Notes: generated from the letters alone by a model not told the origin. A DNA stretch of 11,625 nt from Parvularculaceae bacterium UBA4496 (GCA_002388885.1 DGNI01000084.1:2548-14172); one strand, 5' to 3'; shown: positions 1 to 7,118, counted from the stretch's first letter. Program-made: numbers and translations.

Positions 1-153
1 GTATCTGAGTCACAAATCCACGGCGAATACAAAGGCGAGACGGTGCACTCGCGGATGATGGAAACGATGGTCCTGAAACGCGAAGGTGATAGCTGGCGCA
101 TTGTTCACATCCATTGGTCATCGGCACCGATAACCGGCGAGCACGAGCACTGA
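1..153 (+). CDS. SnoaL-like / NTF2-fold protein, C-terminal fragment
   Basis: Only the last 50 residues are present; the gene starts before the window. The visible tail reads as two beta strands ending in WRIVHIHWSS and a short His/Glu tail. A W-[KR]-I-V-H-x-H-W-S pattern near the C-terminus is typical of small SnoaL_3/DUF4440-type NTF2-fold proteins. These form cone-shaped dimers with a ligand pocket, and most have no known substrate. The stop codon shares one base with the start of the permease downstream, so the two are probably co-transcribed and translationally coupled. The family call rests on this short tail. Function is unknown. Confidence 0.6.
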   Translation, partial: VSESQIHGEYKGETVHSRMMETMVLKREGDSWRIVHIHWSSAPITGEHEH

Positions 154-1502
154 TGGACGACCAGCAGCGGAAGAGCGACTACAAAAAAGGAAGCCTCACG
201 CTCTACGGAACCGTAGCGATGGGAACCGGCGTCATGATCGGCGCCGGCATCTTCGCCCTTACCGGGCAAGTTGCTGAATATGCCGGCCCGTGGTTTCCCG
301 CCGCGTTCCTCATCGCCGCCATCATCAGCGCGTTCAGCGCCTACACCTATATCAAGATGTCGAACAAATATCCGTCGGCGGGCGGCATCGCGATGATATT
401 GCACAAAGCTTACGGTCAATCGGCGGTTACCGGCGCTTGCGCGCTGCTGATGGCGTTTTCAATGGTAATCAACGAAAGCCTCGTCGCCCGAACCTTCGGA
501 ACTTACACGCTGCAACTTTTTGACGCCGGTGAGCAGCAGTGGCTCGTTCCCCTACTAGCCGTGGGTTTGATCGCGGGCGCCTTTCTGATCAACCTCGCCG
601 GGAACAAATATATCGGTGCCGTTTCGAAGATCACCGCGGTCTTGAAAGTCGGCGGCATCCTCGCATTCGCGACAGCCGCCTTGTGGGCTTCCGGCTTTTC
701 ATTCGAAGCGGCGACGACTCCAAATGCTGCCGATAATTCCTTCACCGGATTTCTTGCCGGCGTCGCGCTCGCCATACTGGCCTACAAAGGCTTCACTACG
801 ATCACCAACAGCGGCGATGAAGTCAAAAACCCTGAACGCAATGTCGGCCGGGCGATTATGATATCCCTCGGCGTTTGCCTCGCTGTATATATGGCGGTCG
901 CTTTCGCCGTCGGTTCGTCGCTGACAATTGAAGAATTGGTCGCCGCCAAGGACTACGCCCTCGCCGAGGCGGCTCGACCGGCGCTCGGACAATACGGCGT
1001 CATTTTCACTGTCGCGATCGCCATCATTGCAACGGCGTCCGGTTTGCTGGCCAGCGTGTTCGCCGTATCGCGCATGCTCGCCATGCTGACGGAAATGAAC
1101 CTGATTCCGCACAGCCACTTCGGCATGCCGGGACGAATTCAGAAGCATACGTTGGTTTACACAGTCTTACTCGCAGCGTTCCTCGCGGTATTTTTCGACT
1201 TGAGCCGCATCGCCTCGCTCGGCGCGATATTTTATCTCGTTATGGACATCGCCATTCATTGGGGCGTCTATCGGCATCTTCGTCACGACGTTGATGCTAA
1301 AGGGTGGATCCTACTCAGCGCTATTGCGCTGGATGCTGTAGCGCTGGGCGCTTTCCTGGCGATCAAATCGGCCGCCGACCCTGTTATTGTTTTTATCGGA
1401 ATCGCCGCCATCATAGTCATTTTTGCGTTTGAATTCTTCTACTTGCGCGGTCTCAGGGGCGAACGCGGCGTCACAGCGACGCGTCATCAGCATGATACTT
1501 GA
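153..1502 (+). CDS. APC-superfamily amino acid/polyamine-type permease
   Basis: A 449-residue inner-membrane protein with about 12 hydrophobic segments. Residues 24-38 carry the glycine-rich first helix of the APC superfamily (GVMIGAGIFALTG), whose unwound centre binds substrate in known members. Residues 221-229 (GDEVKNPER) match the conserved cytoplasmic loop of the family. I chose the ATG at 153 over an upstream in-frame start at 114. It gives a normal N-terminus (MDDQQRKSDYKKG) just before the first conserved segment and forms a TGATG junction with the preceding gene. The substrate cannot be read from sequence; amino acids or polyamines are usual for the family. A metal-type promoter begins at its stop codon, so it is probably not in the same transcript start as the copper genes, although read-through is possible. 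Confidence 0.85.
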   Translation: MDDQQRKSDYKKGSLTLYGTVAMGTGVMIGAGIFALTGQVAEYAGPWFPAAFLIAAIISAFSAYTYIKMSNKYPSAGGIAMILHKAYGQSAVTGACALLMAFSMVINESLVARTFGTYTLQLFDAGEQQWLVPLLAVGLIAGAFLINLAGNKYIGAVSKITAVLKVGGILAFATAALWASGFSFEAATTPNAADNSFTGFLAGVALAILAYKGFTTITNSGDEVKNPERNVGRAIMISLGVCLAVYMAVAFAVGSSLTIEELVAAKDYALAEAARPALGQYGVIFTVAIAIIATASGLLASVFAVSRMLAMLTEMNLIPHSHFGMPGRIQKHTLVYTVLLAAFLAVFFDLSRIASLGAIFYLVMDIAIHWGVYRHLRHDVDAKGWILLSAIALDAVALGAFLAIKSAADPVIVFIGIAAIIVIFAFEFFYLRGLRGERGVTATRHQHDT

Positions 1503-1527
1503 CTATACCCTATAGGGGTATTATGTA
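1499..1527 (+). promoter_or_regulatory. Putative promoter of the copper operon
   Basis: TTGACT at 1499-1504 matches five of six bases of a sigma-70 -35 box and overlaps the permease stop codon. A weak -10 candidate (TATGTA, 1522-1527) follows at 17 bp; TATATC at 1526-1531 is an alternative at 21 bp. The spacer is filled by an inverted repeat described separately. The resulting leader before the first gene would be about 90 nt. The -35 and dyad are seen directly; promoter activity is inferred. Confidence 0.5.
1505..1521. promoter_or_regulatory. Inverted-repeat operator, CsoR/DUF156-like
   Basis: ATACCCTATAGGGGTAT is a dyad of ATACCC and GGGTAT arms separated by five bases, lying between the -35 and -10 boxes. 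T-A-rich ends around a C/G tract resemble operators of the CsoR/RcnR/FrmR (DUF156) repressors. MerR-family sites such as those of CadR also place an ACCCTATAG-type half site in the spacer. The genes downstream favour a copper sensor. No regulator gene lies in the window, so the assignment is inferential. Confidence 0.5.
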
Positions 1528-1623
1528 TATCCCCATCAACAGCTGGGACACCTTTGGCGACGGCTGGAAATCGACAGCGCCAACTCGATGCTGACGCTGC
1601 CTGCGAATAAACGGAGGCAATTC

Positions 1624-1881
1624 ATGCGTATCATTCCTGTCGGACATTCACTGTCCATTTTCTTTGTCATCACGTTTGCCATCTGTGTTGGCTGGGGGCT
1701 CCTAACCCCGCCCGCCATGCACATGCATGAAGCTTGGGAAATGATAATGCCGGGATTTCACTGGCTATCGTTGCCGGCTTTTCTGATCGGCCTTGCCTGG
1801 GCGTACGCCTATGGCTGGTACACGGCGATCGTTTTTGTTCCTCTTTATAACCTGTTTAACAAGCGCGGAGCCGCTGCATAG
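1624..1881 (+). CDS. Small two-helix membrane protein with Met/His-rich loop (DUF5676-like)
   Basis: An 85-residue protein with hydrophobic segments at about residues 10-28 and 48-76. Between them lies a loop rich in possible copper ligands (MHMH at 32-35, then M40, M42 and H46). The C-terminal part, with a PGF turn, a [10 protein letters not shown] stretch and a LYNLFNKR end, resembles the DUF5676 family of small membrane proteins. The ATG at 1624 is chosen because GGAGG lies 8 nt upstream; an in-frame ATG at 1588 lacks such a site. It is the first gene after the metal-type promoter and ends 2 bp before the copper ATPase start, so it is very likely part of the same operon. A copper-handling or ATPase accessory role is inferred from context and ligands only. 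Confidence 0.7.
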   Translation: MRIIPVGHSLSIFFVITFAICVGWGLLTPPAMHMHEAWEMIMPGFHWLSLPAFLIGLAWAYAYGWYTAIVFVPLYNLFNKRGAAA

Positions 1882-1883
1882 CC

Positions 1884-4091
1884 ATGGATACACACGCTCA
1901 CTGTCACGCCCCATCGGGCGCCGCTTCTGCGGCGTCCGAAAAATATGACAACGTGCCTGCCGGTTATACGGGCACGGTCTGGACCTGCCCCATGCACCCC
2001 CAGGTGCGTGAAACTTCGAATACGGGTTGCCCAATCTGCGGCATGACGCTGGAGCCGGAAACCGTTTCCTTATCGGCGGAAGAAGACACGGCTGAACTCG
2101 ATTCCATGACGCGGCGATTATGGGTCGGCGCAGCTCTCAGCATACCGCTTTTCATCTACGCCATGGGTGATCTCATTCCTGGCAAGCCATTTGAAGGCTT
2201 GCTTCCCGGCGCCTGGCCGCAATGGATTCAATTCGCGCTGGCGACGCCCGTTGTCTTGTGGGGCGGCTGGCCGTTTTTCGTGCGCGGCGTTCAATCCGTC
2301 CGCACAATGAATTTGAATATGTTCACATTGATCGCCCTCGGCGTAGGGGTCGCCTATCTATTCAGCATCGTCGCAACGCTTACGCCGGGCATCTTCCCTG
2401 ACACTTTTCGCGGCATGCACGGACAGGTCGCAGTCTACTATGAAGCGGCGGCCGTCATCACCACCCTCGTATTGCTTGGGCAAGTGCTTGAGTTGCGCGC
2501 ACGCAGCCAGACATCCGGGGCCATCCGCGCGCTCCTGGAGCTGGCCCCGCCCACAGCGCATCGCATCAATGAAGATGGCTCTGAAGAAGAAGTGTCGATC
2601 GACCACTTGCACGAAGGCGATCGCTTACGTGTTCGTCCGGGCGAAAAGGTGCCCGTCGATGGCGAAATCATCGAAGGCAAAAGTTCTGTCGATGAGTCCA
2701 TGGTCAGCGGCGAGCCGATCCCTGTCGAAAAAAACGTGGGCGACAATGTAACCGGCGGTACGGTCAATGGAACCGGCGGCTTTATCATGAAGGCGACGCG
2801 CGTTGGCGAAGACACCATGCTGTCGCAGATCGTGAAGATGGTGTCGGAAGCCCAGCGCAGCCGCGCGCCGATACAGCGGCTTGCTGATACGGTGTCCGGA
2901 TGGTTTGTCCCAGCGGTCGTCGTGATCGCGGTGGTCACCTTTATCGCGTGGAGTCTTTTCGGTCCGGAACCGGCAATGGCGTTTGCTATCGTCAACGCTG
3001 TCGCTGTGCTGATTATCGCATGTCCCTGTGCGCTTGGATTGGCGACGCCGATGTCGATCATGGTCGGAACCGGCAAGGGCGCGCAGAACGGCATTCTCAT
3101 CAAGAACGCCGAAGCGCTGGAGACATTTGAGAAAGTCGACACCATCGTTGTCGATAAGACCGGCACGCTGACTGAAGGCCGCCCCAAGCTTGTGCTTGTC
3201 GAGCCGCAATCGCCGTTCTCTGACGTCGAACTCCTGTCTCTTTCAGCCTCCGTTGAAAAAGGCAGCGAGCATCCGCTGGCGACTGCGATAGTCGAAGGCG
3301 CTGAGGAGCGCGGGGCCGAAGTGAAGAAAGCGACCGGATTCGCCTCGGTAACCGGCGAAGGCGTCGAAGCTGACGTCGATGGCCGCAAGGTGGCGCTCGG
3401 CAACGCGAAGATGATGAAACGGGTGGGCGCCTTTGACGATAACATAGCTGCGACTGCTGAAGACTATCGCCGCGAGGGTCAGACGGTCATGTTTATCGCC
3501 GTGGATGGAAATCCCGCGGGCCTCATCGGCGTCGCGGATCCCATCAAGAAAACAACGCCGGACGCCATCAGAGCGCTTCACGACGCCGGCATAAAAGTCG
3601 TCATGCTGACCGGCGACAGTCGCGCAACAGCGGAAGCCGTCGGCGCCAAAATCGGCATCGATGAAATTCATGCGGACGTGTCGCCAGAAGACAAGAACCG
3701 CATTGTACGCGAATTGCAGGAAGCGGGCGCAATGGTCGCCATGGCGGGTGACGGCATCAATGACGCCCCAGCTCTCGCCCAGGCCGACATCGGCATCGCC
3801 ATGGGAACAGGAACCGACGTCGCCATGGAAAGCGCCGGCGTGACGCTCGTCAAAGGCGATCTGCGCGGCGTTGCGCGAGCGCGGAGACTGAGTCAAGCGA
3901 CAATGCGCAATATCCGGCAGAACCTGTTCTTCGCCTTCATCTATAACACGCTTGGCGTGCCGGTAGCGGCGGGCGTGCTCTATCCGTTATTCGGCTTGCT
4001 TTTGAGCCCGATGATCGCCGCCGCGGCGATGAGTTTTTCGTCTGTGTCGGTCATTGGAAACGCACTGCGATTGCGAGGACTGAAATTGTGA
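1884..4091 (+). CDS. copA: Copper-translocating P1B-type ATPase
   Basis: A 735-residue heavy-metal P-type ATPase of the inner membrane that uses ATP to export Cu(I). The N-terminus is His/Cys-rich (HAHCH), followed at residues 33-54 by a zinc-ribbon-like heavy-metal-binding domain (TCPMHP and CPICGM). No classical GMxCxxC HMA domain is present. The A-domain loop is SGEP (275-278). CPC, the metal site in helix 6, is at 380-382. DKTGT with the phosphorylated Asp is at 424-428, the SEHP nucleotide-domain motif at 461-464, TGD at 576-578 and GDGINDAP at 622-629. YN in helix 7 and MSFSS in helix 8 are the hallmarks of the Cu(I) subgroup P1B-1. Length and motifs are intact. It follows the small membrane protein by 2 bp with no strong ribosome site of its own, so coupling is likely. 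Silver transport is possible as a side activity. Confidence 0.93.
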   Translation: MDTHAHCHAPSGAASAASEKYDNVPAGYTGTVWTCPMHPQVRETSNTGCPICGMTLEPETVSLSAEEDTAELDSMTRRLWVGAALSIPLFIYAMGDLIPGKPFEGLLPGAWPQWIQFALATPVVLWGGWPFFVRGVQSVRTMNLNMFTLIALGVGVAYLFSIVATLTPGIFPDTFRGMHGQVAVYYEAAAVITTLVLLGQVLELRARSQTSGAIRALLELAPPTAHRINEDGSEEEVSIDHLHEGDRLRVRPGEKVPVDGEIIEGKSSVDESMVSGEPIPVEKNVGDNVTGGTVNGTGGFIMKATRVGEDTMLSQIVKMVSEAQRSRAPIQRLADTVSGWFVPAVVVIAVVTFIAWSLFGPEPAMAFAIVNAVAVLIIACPCALGLATPMSIMVGTGKGAQNGILIKNAEALETFEKVDTIVVDKTGTLTEGRPKLVLVEPQSPFSDVELLSLSASVEKGSEHPLATAIVEGAEERGAEVKKATGFASVTGEGVEADVDGRKVALGNAKMMKRVGAFDDNIAATAEDYRREGQTVMFIAVDGNPAGLIGVADPIKKTTPDAIRALHDAGIKVVMLTGDSRATAEAVGAKIGIDEIHADVSPEDKNRIVRELQEAGAMVAMAGDGINDAPALAQADIGIAMGTGTDVAMESAGVTLVKGDLRGVARARRLSQATMRNIRQNLFFAFIYNTLGVPVAAGVLYPLFGLLLSPMIAAAAMSFSSVSVIGNALRLRGLKL

Positions 4092-4765
4092 GCAGCCCGG
4101 CAAAAACCGGCCGAACTGATGCGCACACGCCGCCGCTCGGCCATCGCGCGCTGACGCCGTTTTACGATCTGGCCATTGCGGTGCTGACGCGGGAAAAGAC
4201 GTGGCGCGCGGCGCTTGTCAAATCAATAGCCCCATCGCATGGCGACAGAATTCTCGATATCGGCTCGGGCACGGGCAGCCTCGCCGTCGCACTTCATGCA
4301 GATTGCCCTAGAATTCGTTATATCGGTATTGATCCTGACGCCGAGGCCGTCCGGCAAGCCCGCCAGAAGACGGTTGGACTGGAAGGCGGCATTCGGTTTC
4401 ACGAAGGATTTTTCTCCAGCGACGAGGAATATTTCAGCGAGCCGCCGAACAAGATCGTATCGAGCCTTGTGCTCCATCAGGTTCCACTAAAGGAAAAGCA
4501 GCGGATTCTTACCGACGCTGGAAGGACCATCGCGACGGATGGCTCTTTGTTCGTCGCGGACTACGGGCTGCAGCGAGGGGTTCAGCGATTGCTGTTCCGA
4601 AGCACGGTTCAAGCGCTGGACGGCGTTAAAGACACTCAACCGAACGCCGATGGAATAATCCCGAATTTACTCGAAAACGCCGGATTTTCCTCCGTTGAAG
4701 AGACGGAGAAGTTTGCAACCGCCACTGGCACGATTTCGATTTACGTCTCAGGCCTAAAACGCTGA
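4088..4765 (+). CDS. Class I SAM-dependent methyltransferase
   Basis: A 225-residue soluble protein with a Rossmann-type methyltransferase fold. Motif I (DIGSGTG, residues 57-63) binds S-adenosylmethionine. An acidic IDPDAE stretch follows as the ribose-binding strand, and SSLVLHQVP sits at the motif IV position. The N-terminal [13 protein letters not shown] segment resembles UbiE/Methyltransf_11-type enzymes. The GTG start overlaps the ATPase stop (GTGA) and has GAGG 9 nt upstream, so translation is coupled to the copper pump. The substrate is unknown. Placement suggests a role in metal stress, or it may methylate a quinone-like or small organic compound. Nothing in the sequence decides this. 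Confidence 0.82.
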   Translation: MSSPAKTGRTDAHTPPLGHRALTPFYDLAIAVLTREKTWRAALVKSIAPSHGDRILDIGSGTGSLAVALHADCPRIRYIGIDPDAEAVRQARQKTVGLEGGIRFHEGFFSSDEEYFSEPPNKIVSSLVLHQVPLKEKQRILTDAGRTIATDGSLFVADYGLQRGVQRLLFRSTVQALDGVKDTQPNADGIIPNLLENAGFSSVEETEKFATATGTISIYVSGLKR

Positions 4766-4886
4766 CTATGATCGAATCGCAGCGCCCAAAAATGGGGTTT
4801 TCAATCATGCCCCGGACTTGAACTTCAAAATGCAGCCTCGCCCGGGAACAAAACGAAAAAATTGTCCCCAGAAAGAGTAGCGAAAA

Positions 4887-4907
4887 TTTGGTACCCCGCT
4901 GGTACCC
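4887..4907 (+). repeat. Double GGTACCC element, left copy
   Basis: A 21-bp element with GGTACCC at 4890 and again at 4901, an 11-bp period of about one helical turn. It matches the element at 5157-5177 in 18 of 21 positions; only the three central bases differ (GCT here, CTA there). The tRNA fragment lies between the two copies. Candidate arm-type binding site for the integrase or excisionase. Confidence 0.7.
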
Positions 4908-4973
4908 TGAAAAGTAACTCGGAATTTCAGGAAATTCTGGAAACTACTAAAGCGTTCATTTTCTTGAAGAAAA

Positions 4974-5018
4974 TGGCGCGAGTGACGGGACTCGAACCCG
5001 CGACCTCCGGCGTGACAG
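4974..5018 (-). pseudogene. tRNA-Asp(GUC) 3' half, attachment core
   Basis: Read on the minus strand, this 45-nt stretch is tRNA positions 32-76. It has an anticodon loop CTGTCAC (anticodon GUC), the 3' anticodon-stem strand GCCGG, the five-base variable region AGGTC, a T arm with a TTCGAGT loop and a pairing 5-bp stem, acceptor 3' strand CACTCGC, discriminator G (as in tRNA-Asp) and an encoded CCA. Upstream of position 32 the sequence cannot form the other half of the anticodon stem, so there is no intact tRNA. The break at the anticodon loop next to an integrase marks it as the duplicated core of a tRNA-targeted att site. Confidence 0.85.
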
Positions 5019-5102
5019 TTTCAGGACGCCATCTTTTCCGAAATATTCCCCAGTTTTCTCTAGTGTGATTAAGCCATATTTTTCAGTGCTTTAATGGACT
5101 TT

Positions 5103-5156
5103 CGGCGTCAAAAAAGTTAAACTGGGTTTTCTGATTTTGGATCGAATTTGACGCCG
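5103..5156. repeat. 10-bp inverted repeat upstream of int
   Basis: CGGCGTCAAA at 5103-5112 and its exact reverse complement TTTGACGCCG at 5147-5156 are separated by 34 bp. The right arm directly abuts the right GGTACCC element. A regulatory or recombination protein site is plausible; a transcript hairpin with so long a loop is less likely. Confidence 0.5.
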
Positions 5157-5177
5157 TTTGGTACCCCCTAGGTACCC
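5157..5177 (+). repeat. Double GGTACCC element, right copy
   Basis: Second copy of the 21-bp element, with GGTACCC at 5160 and 5171 and CTA as the central bases. It starts exactly 270 bp after the left copy and lies 37 bp upstream of the integrase start. Integrase bound here could also repress its own gene; that is inference. Confidence 0.7.
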
Positions 5178-5180
5178 CGC

Positions 5181-5213
5181 CGACCTCCGGCGTGATGGAA
5201 ATAGGGACTCGAA
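5181..5213 (-). repeat. Second, rearranged copy of tRNA-Asp segments
   Basis: CGACCTCCGGCGTGA at 5181-5195 is identical to 5001-5015 (tRNA positions 35-49, minus strand). With one-base gaps the match extends left into the CCCGC of the T stem. GGGACTCGAA at 5204-5213 repeats 4987-4996 (T loop and part of its stem), but the order of the two blocks is swapped. The 15-bp match is too long to be casual at this distance; the 10-bp match alone could be chance. It may be a secondary core site or a relic of an earlier insertion. Confidence 0.6.
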
Positions 5214-5214
5214 A

Positions 5215-6507
5215 ATGCCCCGCCGAAATATAGAACGACTTACAAAACGAAGCGTTGATCTGTTGAAGCCAATCGCCGGCCGCGACTACTCGGTATGGGA
5301 TGCAGATCTGACCGGTTTCGGTGTTCGGGTCAAACCATCTGGCGTCAAGTCATTCCAGATCAAATACCGGACCGCGAACGGAGAACAGCGCAAAACGACT
5401 TTGGGGAAATACGGCGCTCTGACCGTCGAGAAAGCCCGAAAGCTGGCTCTCGTCGAACTCGGCAAGGTAGCCGCCGGCGCCGACCCTGTCGGCGAGGCGC
5501 GTGAATACAGAAACGGAATGACGATCACCGAGCTCTGCGACCGATACTTTGCGGAGGCGGAAGCTGGGCGAATTCTTCATCGAAACCGCCCGAAAAAGTC
5601 CTCGACGTTGGCGGTTGATAAGGGGCGAATCGAAAGGCACATCAAACCCCTGCTCGGCAAGAAACGAATCGCCGACCTGAAGCGCATCGATATCGAACGC
5701 TTTATGTATGACGTTCGCGATGGAAAAACCGCTGTCGATGTTAAGACCGGGCCGGGGCGGCGCTCAATTGTCCGCGGCGGTGCGCAGGTAGGCGCAAAGT
5801 CCGTTCATCTTCTTTCCGCAATGTACAAATTCGCTATGCGGTCCGGATGGGTCGAAGACAACCCGTGTTTGAATATCGACAAACCCGCAGAAGGCAAACG
5901 AACGCGTTTCTTATCAGAGGCGGAGTATAAAGCGATCGGCCTCGCTCTTGTTCGGGCTAGTGAACTGGAAATTAGCCCAACGTTGATGAATGCTGCCGTC
6001 GCGCTCATGCTCACCGGCTGCAGAAGGGGCGAAATATTGAACCTGAAATGGGTCGAGGTTGACCCGCAAAGCCGCTGCCTTCGGCTTCAGGATTCGAAGA
6101 CAGGACCTCAACTACGTCCTTGCGGAAAAGCGGCGTTCGATCATTTATCATCGCTTCCGCATGAAATGGACGCCAATTGGGTGTTCCCGTCTGAATTGTG
6201 CGACGGGCCCATCAAAGAAATCAGAAAATTTCTGGCGTGGCTCATGAAGGAGTCAGGGGTCAGTGGAGTGACGCCTCACGTTTTTAGACATAGCTATGCC
6301 ACGGTGGCCTTTGAATTGGGTTATAGCGAGCTAATCATTGCCGGCTTACTTGGGCATAAGTTGTCGAGTGTAACAAGCCGATATGCGCACCGGGTCGACT
6401 ATGTCCTTGCGGACGCTGCGGATCGCGTCAGTGAAACAATTCTTCAAAGGTTAAACTCAAGCGAAAAATCGACCTCGGAAGATTCCGCTGCTCGCGAAGC
6501 GGCATAA
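5215..6507 (+). CDS. int: Tyrosine-recombinase integrase (DUF4102/P4 type)
   Basis: A 430-residue site-specific recombinase that inserts and excises the element by single-strand exchanges through a covalent 3'-phosphotyrosine. Residues about 7-95 form the DUF4102 arm-DNA-binding domain, seen from WDADLTGFGVRVKPSG and FQIKYR. Residues about 102-215 form the SAM-like core-binding domain. The catalytic domain carries R270 (TGCRRGE), a probable K295 (DSKTG), H355 and R358 (HVFRH), H381 (GHK) and the nucleophile Y390 (SRYAH), so the active site is complete. The ATG at 5215 is preferred over upstream alternative starts because AGGGA lies about 7 nt before it and upstream codons overlap the att repeats. 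The neighbouring tRNA-Asp half is its likely target. It converges on the excisionase-like gene with 11 bp between stops. Confidence 0.93.
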   Translation: MPRRNIERLTKRSVDLLKPIAGRDYSVWDADLTGFGVRVKPSGVKSFQIKYRTANGEQRKTTLGKYGALTVEKARKLALVELGKVAAGADPVGEAREYRNGMTITELCDRYFAEAEAGRILHRNRPKKSSTLAVDKGRIERHIKPLLGKKRIADLKRIDIERFMYDVRDGKTAVDVKTGPGRRSIVRGGAQVGAKSVHLLSAMYKFAMRSGWVEDNPCLNIDKPAEGKRTRFLSEAEYKAIGLALVRASELEISPTLMNAAVALMLTGCRRGEILNLKWVEVDPQSRCLRLQDSKTGPQLRPCGKAAFDHLSSLPHEMDANWVFPSELCDGPIKEIRKFLAWLMKESGVSGVTPHVFRHSYATVAFELGYSELIIAGLLGHKLSSVTSRYAHRVDYVLADAADRVSETILQRLNSSEKSTSEDSAAREAA

Positions 6508-6518
6508 ACTACAATCAT

Positions 6519-6755
6519 TTAGCGTGCGGACAGTTCGCTAGTTGAACACACCAAACGTCCTGAAAGGTACGCATCAAGATCGGCGCGACGATAACGCACC
6601 AGGCGGCCTACCTTAATGAAAGGAGGCCCTTCACCGTACACCCGCCATTTATTCAAGGTAGCGGCCTTCAGACCAAGATACTTGGCGGCTTCTTCATTGT
6701 TGAGACGATCCTTCTTGGCCAGATCGGCTTGATGATTTATTACCGCAAGTGACAT
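6519..6755 (-). CDS. Excisionase-like helix-turn-helix protein
   Basis: A 78-residue DNA-binding protein. Residues 18-64 form a MerR/excisionase-type winged helix (HTH_17): LNNEEAAKYLGLKAATLNKWR is the helix-turn-helix, followed by PPFIKVGRLVRYRRADLDAYL as the wing and closing helix. Proteins of this kind are either recombination directionality factors (Xis) or AlpA-like activators of integrase genes. The ATG has AGGAGT upstream. It lies between the integrase and the conjugation operon, converging on int, and 45 bp beyond the DUF736 gene in the same direction. Its place next to int favours an excisionase role, which would tie excision to transcription coming from the transfer operon. Confidence 0.8.
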   Translation of the reverse strand: MSLAVINHQADLAKKDRLNNEEAAKYLGLKAATLNKWRVYGEGPPFIKVGRLVRYRRADLDAYLSGRLVCSTSELSAR

Positions 6756-6800
6756 TTCACACTCCTACTCTCAACAAAACGAAAACTAGTGATTTAGCGC

Positions 6801-7118
6801 CTACGAATTGCGCGACCGGCTCCAAACCAGAGCGCCGGTCCCGTCATCCGCGTTCTCGAAAAACGCCGCGCGGACGGGAGCCGCAAAGCTCGGGTCATCG
6901 AGTTCAACGCTGAGAAACGACTTCTTGTCCTCGCTGGAGCTGTTCGTACGCCAGGCGGCGCCAAGCTCCGCGCCGCCGGCGACAATTCGAAAGTCCGGCG
7001 CTTTGTCATTGCCGTTCTTGTCGTTTGCGACGATCTTTGCTTTCACATTGATCGTCATGGTTCGAATTGTTCCGGCGTATCCATCCGGACTTTTCGAAAA
7101 TGTGCCGATTACGCTCAT
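6801..7118 (-). CDS. DUF736 family protein
   Basis: A 105-residue protein with no signal peptide or membrane segment. It matches DUF736 along its length: an N-terminal IGTF motif, GTIRTMTINVKAKI, PDFRIVAGGAELGAAW, SVELDDPSFAAPVRAAFFE and a terminal LVWSR. DUF736 proteins are common in alphaproteobacterial plasmids and ICEs, and their function is unknown. The start has a strong AAGGAG site and overlaps the DUF2274 stop by 4 bp (ATGA), so it is translated with the tail of the trb operon. A role in conjugation or element maintenance is inferred from that linkage only. Confidence 0.88.
   Translation of the reverse strand: MSVIGTFSKSPDGYAGTIRTMTINVKAKIVANDKNGNDKAPDFRIVAGGAELGAAWRTNSSSEDKKSFLSVELDDPSFAAPVRAAFFENADDGTGALVWSRSRNS

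Larger units (their letters stand above)
4766..5214. other. Gene-free attachment-site region
   Basis: About 450 bp without a credible protein gene and visibly more AT-rich than its flanks. It contains a truncated tRNA-Asp, paired GGTACCC repeats on both sides, and several short perfect inverted repeats: GAATTTC-AG-GAAATTC at 4922-4937, ATTTTCTT-G-AAGAAAAT at 4958-4974, CCCAGTTT/AAACTGGG at 5048-5055 and 5119-5126, and a CGGCGTCAAA pair. The density of symmetric sites next to an integrase gene fits an att site bound by integrase and accessory proteins. I see no convincing terminator after the methyltransferase gene. Confidence 0.7.

Noticed and set aside
1524..1595. A 23-codon frame (MYIPINSWDTFGDGW...) in the leader of the copper operon
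   Set aside because: It starts inside the putative -10 region, has no ribosome site and resembles no leader peptide I know.
2438..3445. Long antisense open frame across the copper ATPase gene
   Set aside because: It is a shadow of the well-supported ATPase reading frame; its composition is Ser/Thr-rich and it has no recognisable domain.
4768..4834. Possible terminator after the methyltransferase (CCC-AAAAAT-GGGG followed by TTTT)
   Set aside because: The stem is only three to four base pairs and would not form a stable intrinsic terminator.
4862..5068. A 68-codon open frame containing MARVTGLEPATSGVTV
   Set aside because: This peptide is the familiar artefact of translating a tRNA gene in antisense. 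The frame covers the tRNA-Asp half and the att repeats, and its start is a TTG without support.
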